NCBI GenBank assembly: GCA_047610145.1 | Contig: JBLFZF010000011.1 | Coordinates: 1-43,157 of the forward strand | Reading direction: 5' to 3' | Source of the DNA: CAJXZP01 sp047610145 | Lineage (GTDB): Bacteria > Bacteroidota > Bacteroidia > Flavobacteriales_G > Salibacteraceae | DNA: 43,157 nt | Shown here: piece after piece, positions 33,644-41,103 of the stretch | Numbering within the stretch: the stretch's first letter is position 1 | Layout of the letters: each line of letters opens with the position of its first letter | Made by a program: the position numbers and the translations under genes | The notes under the pieces: generated by a model | Databases searched by the model: none | Told to the model about the DNA's origin: nothing | What the model saw: the letters and a program-made list of their open reading frames with translations, nothing else

Positions 33644-36600
33644 TTACTTTTTTTCAAAAGAAATAATGGCATGAAGCAAGCTATTCGCTAAATGTAAATC
33701 TTTAACCTGATCAAATACTAAACTCAGCTTACCATTCTTTTCCTTTAACTGTGCCTTTTTAGGGTAACGTTGCACAAAATCTAACACTTTATGGAAATGA
33801 GCACTTTCATAATAACTGGATTGCTGATTACTCACAAAATAACCAATCAGTTTTTGCCCTTTCAAAACTAACTTTTCAAACCCAATATCTTTGGCTTTCC
33901 ACTTCAGTTTAACCGAATCAATTAGCAACTGTGTCTCTATGGGTAAAGGTCCAAAACGATCAATCATTTGTTTAGAAAAAACGTGAAGATCATCCTCCGT
34001 TTTAGCATCCGCTAATATTTTATATAATTTCAAGCGTTCGGAAACGTTTTGCACATACATATCTGGAATTAAAATCTCTAAGTCACTTTCTAAAGCGGTA
34101 TCCCGAACATATTCCTTTTCTTCATGTGCATACATGTCTTTAAACTCTGTTTCTTTCAATTCTTCAATGGCCTCGTCTAGAATTTTTTGATACATTTCAA
34201 AACCAATTTCACTAATAAAACCAGTTTGCTCCCCTCCTAATAAATCACCTGCACCTCTAATATCTAGATCACGCATGGCAATGTTAATACCACTTCCTAA
34301 ATCGGAGAACTGACAAATAGCCTCTAATCTTTTACGACCTTCACTCGTTAATGAAGACATCGGAGGCGCAATTAAGTAACAAAATGCTTTTCTATTAGAA
34401 CGACCAACTCTACCTCTCATTTGATGCAAATCACTCAAACCAAAATGGTGTGAATTATTAATTAAAATGGTATTCGCATTTGGAATATCTAATCCCGATT
34501 CAATAATTGTTGTGGCCACCAAAACATCATACTCTCCGTTCACAAACGAAATCATTCGTTTCTCTAGCTCCTTGCCATCTAATTGACCATGCCCCGTTAG
34601 AACACGCGCACCCGGAACTAATCGTCTAACTAAATTTGCAATTTCCTCTAAATTGGCTACTCGGTTATTAACAAAAAACACTTGTCCATCCCTACCAATC
34701 TCGTAACTAATAGCATCTTTAATCACTTGTTCATTAAACGTATGCACCTCTGTTTCTACCGGCTGTCTATTTGGAGGCGGGGTACTTATCACCGATAAAT
34801 CACGCGCACCCATCATAGAAAACTGAAGCGTTCTTGGTATGGGAGTTGCTGTTAAGGTTAATGTATCTACATTACTTTTTAAATTCTTTAGTTTATCTTT
34901 TACACCCACCCCAAATTTTTGTTCTTCATCAATAATTAGAAGACCCAAATCTTTGAATTCGACATCCTTACCTACAATTCTATGCGTACCAATAAGAATG
35001 TCTACTTTACCCTCTTTCAACTTACGTAAAACCTCTTTGGTTTGAGCTGCTGAACGAAATCTATTCACGTATTCTACGGTAACCGGAAAATCTTTTAATC
35101 GTTCAGAAAAACTATTATGATGCTGCATAGCCAAAATAGTGGTAGGAACTAAAACCGCGACTTGCTTTCCATTAACAGCCGCTTTAAAAGCCGCTCTAAT
35201 AGCAATTTCTGTTTTCCCAAAACCAACATCTCCACATACTAAACGATCCATTGGAGTTTCAGCCTCCATATCTGTTTTTACATCAATGGTAGATTTTTCT
35301 TGATCCGGAGTATCCTCATATATAAAGGAAGCCTCTAACTCATGCTGCAAATATGAATCCGGTAGATATTGAAAACCTTTTACCGTTTTTCGTTCGGCAT
35401 AGAGTTTAATCAAATCGTAGGCAATAATTTTAATTCGTGATTTTGTTTTCTGCTTGGTGTTTTTCCAAGCCGGGGAACCAATTTTATGCACTTTAGGCTC
35501 TCTCCCATCCTTACTGGAAAAACGAGCAATACGGTGCAAAGAATGAATACTTACATATAAAACATCATTATCTCGGTATATTAATTTTATAGCTTCCTGT
35601 TTCTTTCCGTTATTATCTACTTTAACTAAGCCCGCGAATTTTCCAATTCCGTGATCCACATGCGTTACAAAGTCTCCTTTTTCTAACTTCGCTAAATCTT
35701 GAAGCGTAATATCTTGTTGGCTCTTTTTAAAACCCTCTTTTAAATGAAAACGATGAAATCTTTCAAAAATTTGATGATCTGTATAACACGCTATCTTTAA
35801 GTCATTATCTACAAAGCCTTGATGTAGATCCAATAAAATGGGAGAAAAAGTATGTTTCTTTTCTAAGTCCTCAAAAATGGTATGTAAACGATCAATTTGT
35901 TTGGCAGACGATGAAGCAATGACATTTTGAATACCCAGCACCGTATTTTCTTCAAAATTCTCACTCAGCAGGTCAAAATTCTTGTTAAACACTGGTTGAG
36001 GAATTTGGCGTACGGTTAATTTAGCTGCGTCTGAATAGAAATTATTCATTCCTAGTTCCACAATTTTTCTGCCTTTGATGATATCTAGAATCTTTTTACC
36101 CCAAACAAATAACTCTTCGGGTGGTAACTGAATGGATTCCTTATTCTCTGTTTTCGGATATAACTCCACCGCTAAATTGAATTCCTTTTCTACTCTATCA
36201 ATGGTAAACTGAAGATCCTTAAACCACAACGTGGTGGAAGGTGTAAAAAAATCTAAAACATTAATTCTATTTTCGATCAGTACCTGATTTCTAACATCAG
36301 GTACGATACTAATATTTTTGTAGTTGTGATCCGACAATTGCGTAGCGGGATCGAATGTTCGGATGGAATCTACTTCATCTCCAAAAAACTCAATTCTATA
36401 CGGTAAATCATGATTGTAAGAAAATATATCTACAATACCCCCTCTAATCGCATAATCGCCTGGTTTTGCGACAAAATCCTCATGTTCAAATTTATATTCA
36501 TCCAGTAACTCATTGACAAAGTCACGAGGTATCTCATCTCCTATTTTGATATCTAACGTTTTACTCTTCAACTCCTTACGTGTCACCACTCGTTCAGATA

Positions 36601-36982
36601 AGGCTTCTGGGTAGGTAATCACGATTACCTCTTTACGATGACTAACCGCATCCAAAGCCTCGGTTCGTTGTAAAACATCCACATCATTGGTTTTATCTTC
36701 TCTGTAAGGAGTTCTAGAAGATGCGGGTAAAAAGTGAAGTTTATTATCGGGCAAAATGGATAAGAAGTCATTGTGCAAATACGCTGCTTCTTCTCGGTCG
36801 TTCGCCACAATTAAATGGCTTCCACGTAAATGGCTAATTACCCCTTGAACAAACATAGACAAACCTGAACCTACTAAACCGTTAATTTTAAACCGTCCGG
36901 ATTCTGAGTCTCTGAGATACATTTTTAACTCCATGGCAATGGAATGATCTGCAAAAGCTTCTTTAAGAGATTCTTTGGTCAT
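33644..36982 (-). CDS. mfd: Transcription-repair coupling factor
   Basis: This 1112-residue protein is full-length Mfd. The N-terminal part is UvrB-like (RGGIVDIFSYNHDLPYRIEFFGDEVDSIRTFDP). The RNA-polymerase-binding CarD-like domain follows (GDFVTHVDHGIGKFAGL, about residues 430-490). The RecG-like translocase has Walker A CGDVGFGKTEIAIRAAFKA near residue 585, the DEEQ box in LIIDEEQKFGV, TATPIPRTLQFSMMGARDLS, and QMRGRVGRSNRKAFCYL. The C-terminal domain is present. It removes RNA polymerase stalled at DNA lesions and recruits UvrA. It is separate from its neighbours in the operon sense. Confidence 0.97.
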   Translation of the reverse strand: MTKESLKEAFADHSIAMELKMYLRDSESGRFKINGLVGSGLSMFVQGVISHLRGSHLIVANDREEAAYLHNDFLSILPDNKLHFLPASSRTPYREDKTNDVDVLQRTEALDAVSHRKEVIVITYPEALSERVVTRKELKSKTLDIKIGDEIPRDFVNELLDEYKFEHEDFVAKPGDYAIRGGIVDIFSYNHDLPYRIEFFGDEVDSIRTFDPATQLSDHNYKNISIVPDVRNQVLIENRINVLDFFTPSTTLWFKDLQFTIDRVEKEFNLAVELYPKTENKESIQLPPEELFVWGKKILDIIKGRKIVELGMNNFYSDAAKLTVRQIPQPVFNKNFDLLSENFEENTVLGIQNVIASSSAKQIDRLHTIFEDLEKKHTFSPILLDLHQGFVDNDLKIACYTDHQIFERFHRFHLKEGFKKSQQDITLQDLAKLEKGDFVTHVDHGIGKFAGLVKVDNNGKKQEAIKLIYRDNDVLYVSIHSLHRIARFSSKDGREPKVHKIGSPAWKNTKQKTKSRIKIIAYDLIKLYAERKTVKGFQYLPDSYLQHELEASFIYEDTPDQEKSTIDVKTDMEAETPMDRLVCGDVGFGKTEIAIRAAFKAAVNGKQVAVLVPTTILAMQHHNSFSERLKDFPVTVEYVNRFRSAAQTKEVLRKLKEGKVDILIGTHRIVGKDVEFKDLGLLIIDEEQKFGVGVKDKLKNLKSNVDTLTLTATPIPRTLQFSMMGARDLSVISTPPPNRQPVETEVHTFNEQVIKDAISYEIGRDGQVFFVNNRVANLEEIANLVRRLVPGARVLTGHGQLDGKELEKRMISFVNGEYDVLVATTIIESGLDIPNANTILINNSHHFGLSDLHQMRGRVGRSNRKAFCYLIAPPMSSLTSEGRKRLEAICQFSDLGSGINIAMRDLDIRGAGDLLGGEQTGFISEIGFEMYQKILDEAIEELKETEFKDMYAHEEKEYVRDTALESDLEILIPDMYVQNVSERLKLYKILADAKTEDDLHVFSKQMIDRFGPLPIETQLLIDSVKLKWKAKDIGFEKLVLKGQKLIGYFVSNQQSSYYESAHFHKVLDFVQRYPKKAQLKEKNGKLSLVFDQVKDLHLANSLLHAIISFEKK

Positions 36983-37037
36983 GAATAAAAATTATCAGTT
37001 TTATATTGATTTAGATTTTTTTAGATTTTTTTAGAAC

Positions 37038-37071
37038 AAAAAAAAAGTTGGGCCGAAGCTCAACTTTTTTT
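37038..37071 (-). terminator. Intrinsic terminator after fbp
   Basis: GTTGGGC (37047-37053) pairs with GCTCAAC (37058-37064) around a CGAA loop, flanked by A and T runs. It is nearly symmetrical but serves fbp on the minus strand, which stops at 37077. Confidence 0.85.
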
Positions 37072-37076
37072 TAATA

Positions 37077-38081
37077 TTATTCGTTTTCAGCTAAGAAACG
37101 CTCTGCATCTTTCACCATATCCTCGGACCCCGTAAAATAAGGAACTCTTTGGTGTAGACCTGTTGGCTCAATTTCCATCACTCTATTTTTACCATCCGAT
37201 GCCAAACCACCTGCTTGCTCTGCAATCATGGCAAATGGATTACATTCATATAATAAACGTAGCTTTCCATTAACCGCTGTATCTGTAGCTGGATACATAA
37301 ATATACCCCCTTTCAACATATTTCTATGAAAGTCAGCCACTAATGACCCAATATAACGGGCACTATACGGTCTGTTTGATTCTGGACTTAATTCTTTACA
37401 ATGCGCAATATATTTCTTCATTCCATTTGAGAAATGCGGATAATTACCTTCGTTAATAGAATATATTTTTCCTTTTTTCGGGATTTGCATTAATGGATGT
37501 GAAAGGTAAAAAGTACCTAAAGAAGGATCTAGCGTGAATCCGTTCACTCCTTTACCAGTGGTATATACCAACATTGTGGAACTCCCATAAATAACATATC
37601 CAGCAGCCACCTGTTTATCTCCTTTTTGTAAGAAGTCACGCATTTCAAGAGGATGACCCACTGGAGAAACTCTTCTATAAATAGAGAAAATGGTACCTAT
37701 ACTTACGTTTACATCAATATTAGACGATCCATCCAAAGGATCAATCATCACTACATAATTCCCTTTTTGAGCTACCTGACTCTCAAACTGCACAAAATCT
37801 TCTTGCTCTTCTGATGCCATTCCACAAACTTGACCTTGCGACTCTAATGCATGCATAAACACTTCATCTGCAAACACATCTAATTTTTGTTGCTGTTCAC
37901 CTTGTACATTCTCCGCACCGTAAGCGCCTGTAATGTCAGCAATCCCAGCCTTATTCACCTCCCGATTCACCACCTTAGTAGCCAAAACAATAGCACTTAA
38001 CAATCCGGTTAATTCGCCAGTTGCAAAAGGGAAGTCGCTCTGTTTTTTAATGATATAATCTTCGAGTGTTACTAATTTCAT
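37077..38081 (-). CDS. fbp: Fructose-1,6-bisphosphatase, class I
   Basis: This 334-residue cytosolic enzyme hydrolyses fructose 1,6-bisphosphate to fructose 6-phosphate in gluconeogenesis. The metal-binding and catalytic signature is MIDPLDGSSNIDVNVSIGTIFSIY. MASEEQEDFV supplies acidic metal ligands, and the substrate-binding region near the C-terminus reads GKLRLLYECNPFAMIAEQAGG. The length is that of class I enzymes. It has a TATATTTG -7 element at 38113-38120 and is divergent from ribB. Confidence 0.97.
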   Translation of the reverse strand: MKLVTLEDYIIKKQSDFPFATGELTGLLSAIVLATKVVNREVNKAGIADITGAYGAENVQGEQQQKLDVFADEVFMHALESQGQVCGMASEEQEDFVQFESQVAQKGNYVVMIDPLDGSSNIDVNVSIGTIFSIYRRVSPVGHPLEMRDFLQKGDKQVAAGYVIYGSSTMLVYTTGKGVNGFTLDPSLGTFYLSHPLMQIPKKGKIYSINEGNYPHFSNGMKKYIAHCKELSPESNRPYSARYIGSLVADFHRNMLKGGIFMYPATDTAVNGKLRLLYECNPFAMIAEQAGGLASDGKNRVMEIEPTGLHQRVPYFTGSEDMVKDAERFLAENE

Positions 38082-38112
38082 ATTCTTTTCTTGAGGTTGA
38101 ATTTAAAGCTCA

Positions 38113-38120
38113 CAAATATA
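38113..38120 (-). promoter_or_regulatory. -7 promoter element (TATATTTG) for fbp
   Basis: Exact TAnnTTTG match on the minus strand, 31 bp before the fbp start. Confidence 0.55.
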
Positions 38121-38244
38121 GTATCACAAGTGGCTAAAAGAAATGGATTTCCAACCCAATTAAAAGAAGTTTTCATCCGTAATTTTTCTAAAAAATAGGA
38201 TGAAATTCCGCGGTATAAATCCTACAATTACATCGTGAAATGCC

Positions 38245-38252
38245 TATTTTTG
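38245..38252 (+). promoter_or_regulatory. -7 promoter element (TATTTTTG) for ribB
   Basis: Exact TAnnTTTG match. It overlaps the codons after the distal ATG at 38240, and the ATG at 38273 is 20 bp downstream, so it decides the start of ribB. Confidence 0.55.
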
Positions 38253-38272
38253 CGCCACCAAATTTTGAACTA

Positions 38273-39397
38273 ATGAGTAGTGCTTTAAATACTATTGAAG
38301 AGGCCATTGCCGATATTAAACTCGGAAAAGTTGTTATTGTAGTGGATGACGAAAACCGGGAAAACGAGGGTGATTTTGTTGCCGCAGCAGACATGGTTAC
38401 CCCAGAAATGATCAACTACATGGCCACGCATGGCCGAGGACTTATTTGTACTCCTATCACTGCAGATAGAGCCAAAAAAGTGGGATTAGATTTAATGGTT
38501 GGAAATACTTCTGACCCTCAAGAAACAGCATTTACAGTTTCTATTGACCTTTTAGGTGATGGGAACACTACGGGTATATCTGCATCTGATCGTTCCAATA
38601 CCATTCAAGCATTAATGTCTGATGAGGCAGCAACCAAGACATTTGGTAAACCCGGACATGTGTTTCCTTTAATCGCTAAGAATGGCGGAGTATTAAGAAG
38701 AACGGGACATACCGAAGCTGCTATAGATTTAGCCCGTTTAGCAGGACTAAAACCTGCCGGTGTTATTGTTGAAATCATGAATACGGACGGTACCATGGCT
38801 CGTTTACCTGAGCTAAAAGTACTGGCAAAAGATTTAAATGTTAAGCTTATTAGCATTGAAGATTTGATTGCCTACCGAATGGAGAACGAATCACTTATTG
38901 AGCGCACTTTTGAAACTTCTCAAAAAGTGGGTGAGCACGAATATAAACTTATCCAATACGAACAAACTACTACAGGTGAAAAACATATTGCGTTAACTTT
39001 AGGCGACTTCAATCCTAATGAATCTGTATTGGTTCGAGTACACTCTAGTTATGTTCAAGGGAATGTTTTTGAAAGCTTAAATTGCAGTACTGGGCCTCAA
39101 TTGCACGCGGCTATGCGTCAGATTGAAAAAGCAGGACAAGGAGCAATTTTATACATGCAACACGGACATTCAGACACACCAAATAACGGTATTACAGCTG
39201 GAGGAATTGATTCTGTGATTGCTAAAATGAACTCTAACATAAAAATTGATAACCGTGATTATGGTATTGGAGCTCAAATTTTAAGAGATTTAGGAATTAG
39301 CAAAATGAAAGTAATGAGTAGTCGTACCACAAAACGTACTGGAATAGTAGGGTATGGATTAGAAGTTACGGAATACGTTCCTTTAGAATTAGCCTAA
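38273..39397 (+). CDS. ribB: 3,4-dihydroxy-2-butanone 4-phosphate synthase with degenerate GCHII domain
   Basis: A 374-residue RibBA-type protein. The N-terminal half is an intact RibB: VDDENRENEGDFVAAADMVTPE, THGRGLIC, and RRTGHTEAAIDLARLAGLKPAGVIVEIMN. It makes dihydroxybutanone phosphate from ribulose 5-phosphate for riboflavin. The C-terminal half has the GTP cyclohydrolase II fold length but not its active site. The zinc motif ECLTGD...RCDCG is replaced by SYVQGN...NCSTG, keeping one of three cysteines, and the RQEGRG motif is replaced by MQHGHSD. It is therefore probably not a cyclohydrolase, and a separate RibA must exist. The ATG at 38273 is preferred to 38240 because of the -7 element. 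pyrD follows after 1 bp. Confidence 0.93.
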   Translation: MSSALNTIEEAIADIKLGKVVIVVDDENRENEGDFVAAADMVTPEMINYMATHGRGLICTPITADRAKKVGLDLMVGNTSDPQETAFTVSIDLLGDGNTTGISASDRSNTIQALMSDEAATKTFGKPGHVFPLIAKNGGVLRRTGHTEAAIDLARLAGLKPAGVIVEIMNTDGTMARLPELKVLAKDLNVKLISIEDLIAYRMENESLIERTFETSQKVGEHEYKLIQYEQTTTGEKHIALTLGDFNPNESVLVRVHSSYVQGNVFESLNCSTGPQLHAAMRQIEKAGQGAILYMQHGHSDTPNNGITAGGIDSVIAKMNSNIKIDNRDYGIGAQILRDLGISKMKVMSSRTTKRTGIVGYGLEVTEYVPLELA

Positions 39398-39398
39398 A

Positions 39399-40427
39399 AT
39401 GTATAAATCGATACTTCGTCCCCTTTTTTTTTCATTTCCACCTGAGAAAGCACACCATTTGGTTACCACACTCTTAAAAATGAAATTGGCCGTTCCTGGA
39501 ATGAAGTCTCTTTTTCGTTCTATGTTTTCTATAGAAGACAAACGATTAGAACGGGAAGTTTTTGGGATAAAGTTTCCGAACCCAGTAGGATTAGCTGCTG
39601 GGTTTGATAAAAATGCCGATTATTATAAAGAAATGTCCACTTTAGGATTTGGCTTTATTGAAATTGGAACGGTCACTCCTTTGGCCCAACCGGGAAACCC
39701 AAAACCAAGAATGTTCAGAATGCCTGAAGATGAAGGTTTAATAAATAGAATGGGATTTAATAATGGGGGAATTGAATTAGCTATTGAAAACTTAAAATCT
39801 CGACCTAAAAACATCATTATTGGCGGTAACATTGGCAAGAATAAAGTCACGCCAAACAATGAAGCTATAAATGATTACATCCTCACTTTTGACGCATTGT
39901 TTGCTTACGTAGATTATTTTGTGGTGAACGTAAGCTCTCCAAATACTCCTGGATTAAGAGAACTACAAGACAAAGGACCTTTGACCGAAATATTAAATGA
40001 ACTAAAAAGCAGAAATCTAAAAAAGTCAAACCCGAAACCTATTTTATTAAAAATAGCACCAGATTTGACTGATTCTCAGTTAGACGATATTGTGGACATT
40101 ATTAATGACACAAAAACCGCTGGCGTCATTGCAACCAATACAACTATTGGTAGAGAAGGTTTAAAAACCGATAAATCAATTACAGATGAAATGGGTGGTT
40201 TAAGTGGGAAACCAGTTAAGGATAGATCTACGGAAGTAATTAGGTATTTACATACCAAATCAAAAGGAAGCTTTCCAATTATTGGGGTGGGTGGAATTCA
40301 AACGGCTCAAGATGCTATTGATAAATTAGAAGCGGGTGCTTCATTGGTTCAAGTGTATACCGGATTCATTTATGAAGGGCCTTCTATGGTTAAAAACATA
40401 TGTAAAGGGATATTATCGAATAGCTAA
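39399..40427 (+). CDS. pyrD: Dihydroorotate dehydrogenase, class 2 (quinone-linked)
   Basis: This 342-residue protein is a class 2 PyrD. The N-terminal amphipathic helix region (FSFPPEKAHHLVTTLLKMK) anchors it to the membrane and takes up quinone. FMN and substrate motifs are PNPVGLAAGFDKNADYY, IEIGTVTPLAQPGNPKPRMFR, NRMGFNNGGI, and NVSSPNTPGLRELQ with the catalytic serine. The C-terminal part has GVGGIQTAQDAIDKLEAGASLVQVYTGFIYEGP. It starts 1 bp after ribB stops, so the two are co-transcribed; a shared terminator follows. Confidence 0.97.
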   Translation: MYKSILRPLFFSFPPEKAHHLVTTLLKMKLAVPGMKSLFRSMFSIEDKRLEREVFGIKFPNPVGLAAGFDKNADYYKEMSTLGFGFIEIGTVTPLAQPGNPKPRMFRMPEDEGLINRMGFNNGGIELAIENLKSRPKNIIIGGNIGKNKVTPNNEAINDYILTFDALFAYVDYFVVNVSSPNTPGLRELQDKGPLTEILNELKSRNLKKSNPKPILLKIAPDLTDSQLDDIVDIINDTKTAGVIATNTTIGREGLKTDKSITDEMGGLSGKPVKDRSTEVIRYLHTKSKGSFPIIGVGGIQTAQDAIDKLEAGASLVQVYTGFIYEGPSMVKNICKGILSNS

Positions 40428-40443
40428 CCTCAAAACATTACGC

Positions 40444-40481
40444 AAAAAAAGCCCCTCATGATTGCTCAGGAGGGGCTTTTT
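40444..40481. terminator. Bidirectional terminator between pyrD and trxA
   Basis: GCCCCTC (40451-40457) pairs with GAGGGGC (40470-40476), extended by an A-run and a T-run on the outside. It serves both the plus-strand pyrD transcript and the minus-strand trxA transcript. Confidence 0.92.
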
Positions 40482-40500
40482 AATTTATAAAAACTTCGGT

Positions 40501-40818
40501 TTACATTAAAGCTGTTAACTTAGCTTCAATGGCATCTTTAGCTGCGGCACCTACTTGTTTGTCCATAACCTCACCATTCTTGATATACAAAATTGTAGGG
40601 ATATTTCTAATTCCAAATTTCATAGCTGCTTGCGGATTTTCATCTACATTAACCTTGGCTACTAATGCTTTGTCTCCTTGCTCCGTAGCAATTTCTTCTA
40701 CTAAAGGACCAATTAAACGACATGGTCCACACCACTCTGCCCAAAAGTCAAGCAAAACGGGTTTATCACTGTTCATTACTAATTCTTCAAAGTTCGCATC
40801 TGTGATTTCAACTGCCAT
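40501..40818 (-). CDS. trxA: Thioredoxin
   Basis: A 105-residue thioredoxin with the redox motif WCGPC (Cys30, Cys33) in LLDFWAEWCGPCRLIGPLVEE, the buried KVNVDENP segment, and the cis-proline loop RNIPTILYIKNGE. It reduces protein disulfides in the cytoplasm. It stands alone with a TAAATTTG -7 element 43 bp upstream, and shares the pyrD terminator. Confidence 0.97.
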   Translation of the reverse strand: MAVEITDANFEELVMNSDKPVLLDFWAEWCGPCRLIGPLVEEIATEQGDKALVAKVNVDENPQAAMKFGIRNIPTILYIKNGEVMDKQVGAAAKDAIEAKLTALM

Positions 40819-40861
40819 ATTATTATATTTTAAATATTATTATTCTCTTTTTTTCGCTGTG

Positions 40862-40869
40862 CAAATTTA
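40862..40869 (-). promoter_or_regulatory. -7 promoter element (TAAATTTG) for trxA
   Basis: Exact TAnnTTTG match on the minus strand, 43 bp before the trxA start. Confidence 0.55.
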
Positions 40870-40959
40870 CATCATCGAATTCAATATTATTTGCAATATG
40901 GAATACAAATCGAACTCGTTATTCACATTTGATGTTATTAATTTATTAAAATTATCAAT

Positions 40960-41010
40960 CTATTAGTTTTTCTTTTAGCATTATAACCCAATTACCTATT
41001 AGTTTTTCTT
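40960..41010 (+). repeat. 15-bp direct repeat upstream of ygiQ
   Basis: CTATTAGTTTTTCTT occurs exactly at 40960-40974 and 40996-41010, 36 bp apart. It lies in the AT-rich gap between trxA and ygiQ and is of low complexity, so chance is a real alternative. Confidence 0.4.
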
Positions 41011-41091
41011 ATTACCAGACTTAATACCTCTATTATCATTTTGCCGATATTAATGTTAAGGGAACCCTGCAGCCTTCCTATCAAAAAAAAC

Positions 41092-41099
41092 TACTTTTG
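41092..41099 (+). promoter_or_regulatory. -7 promoter element (TACTTTTG) close to the ygiQ start
   Basis: Exact TAnnTTTG match. It ends only 4 bp before the ATG at 41104, so transcription would start at or very near the start codon if this element is used. Confidence 0.4.
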
Positions 41100-41103
41100 C
41101 AGA

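Noticed and set aside
40960..41010. Direct repeat before ygiQ as a CRISPR or iteron array
   Set aside because: Only two copies of a low-complexity 15-mer; no regular array and no cas or replication gene.
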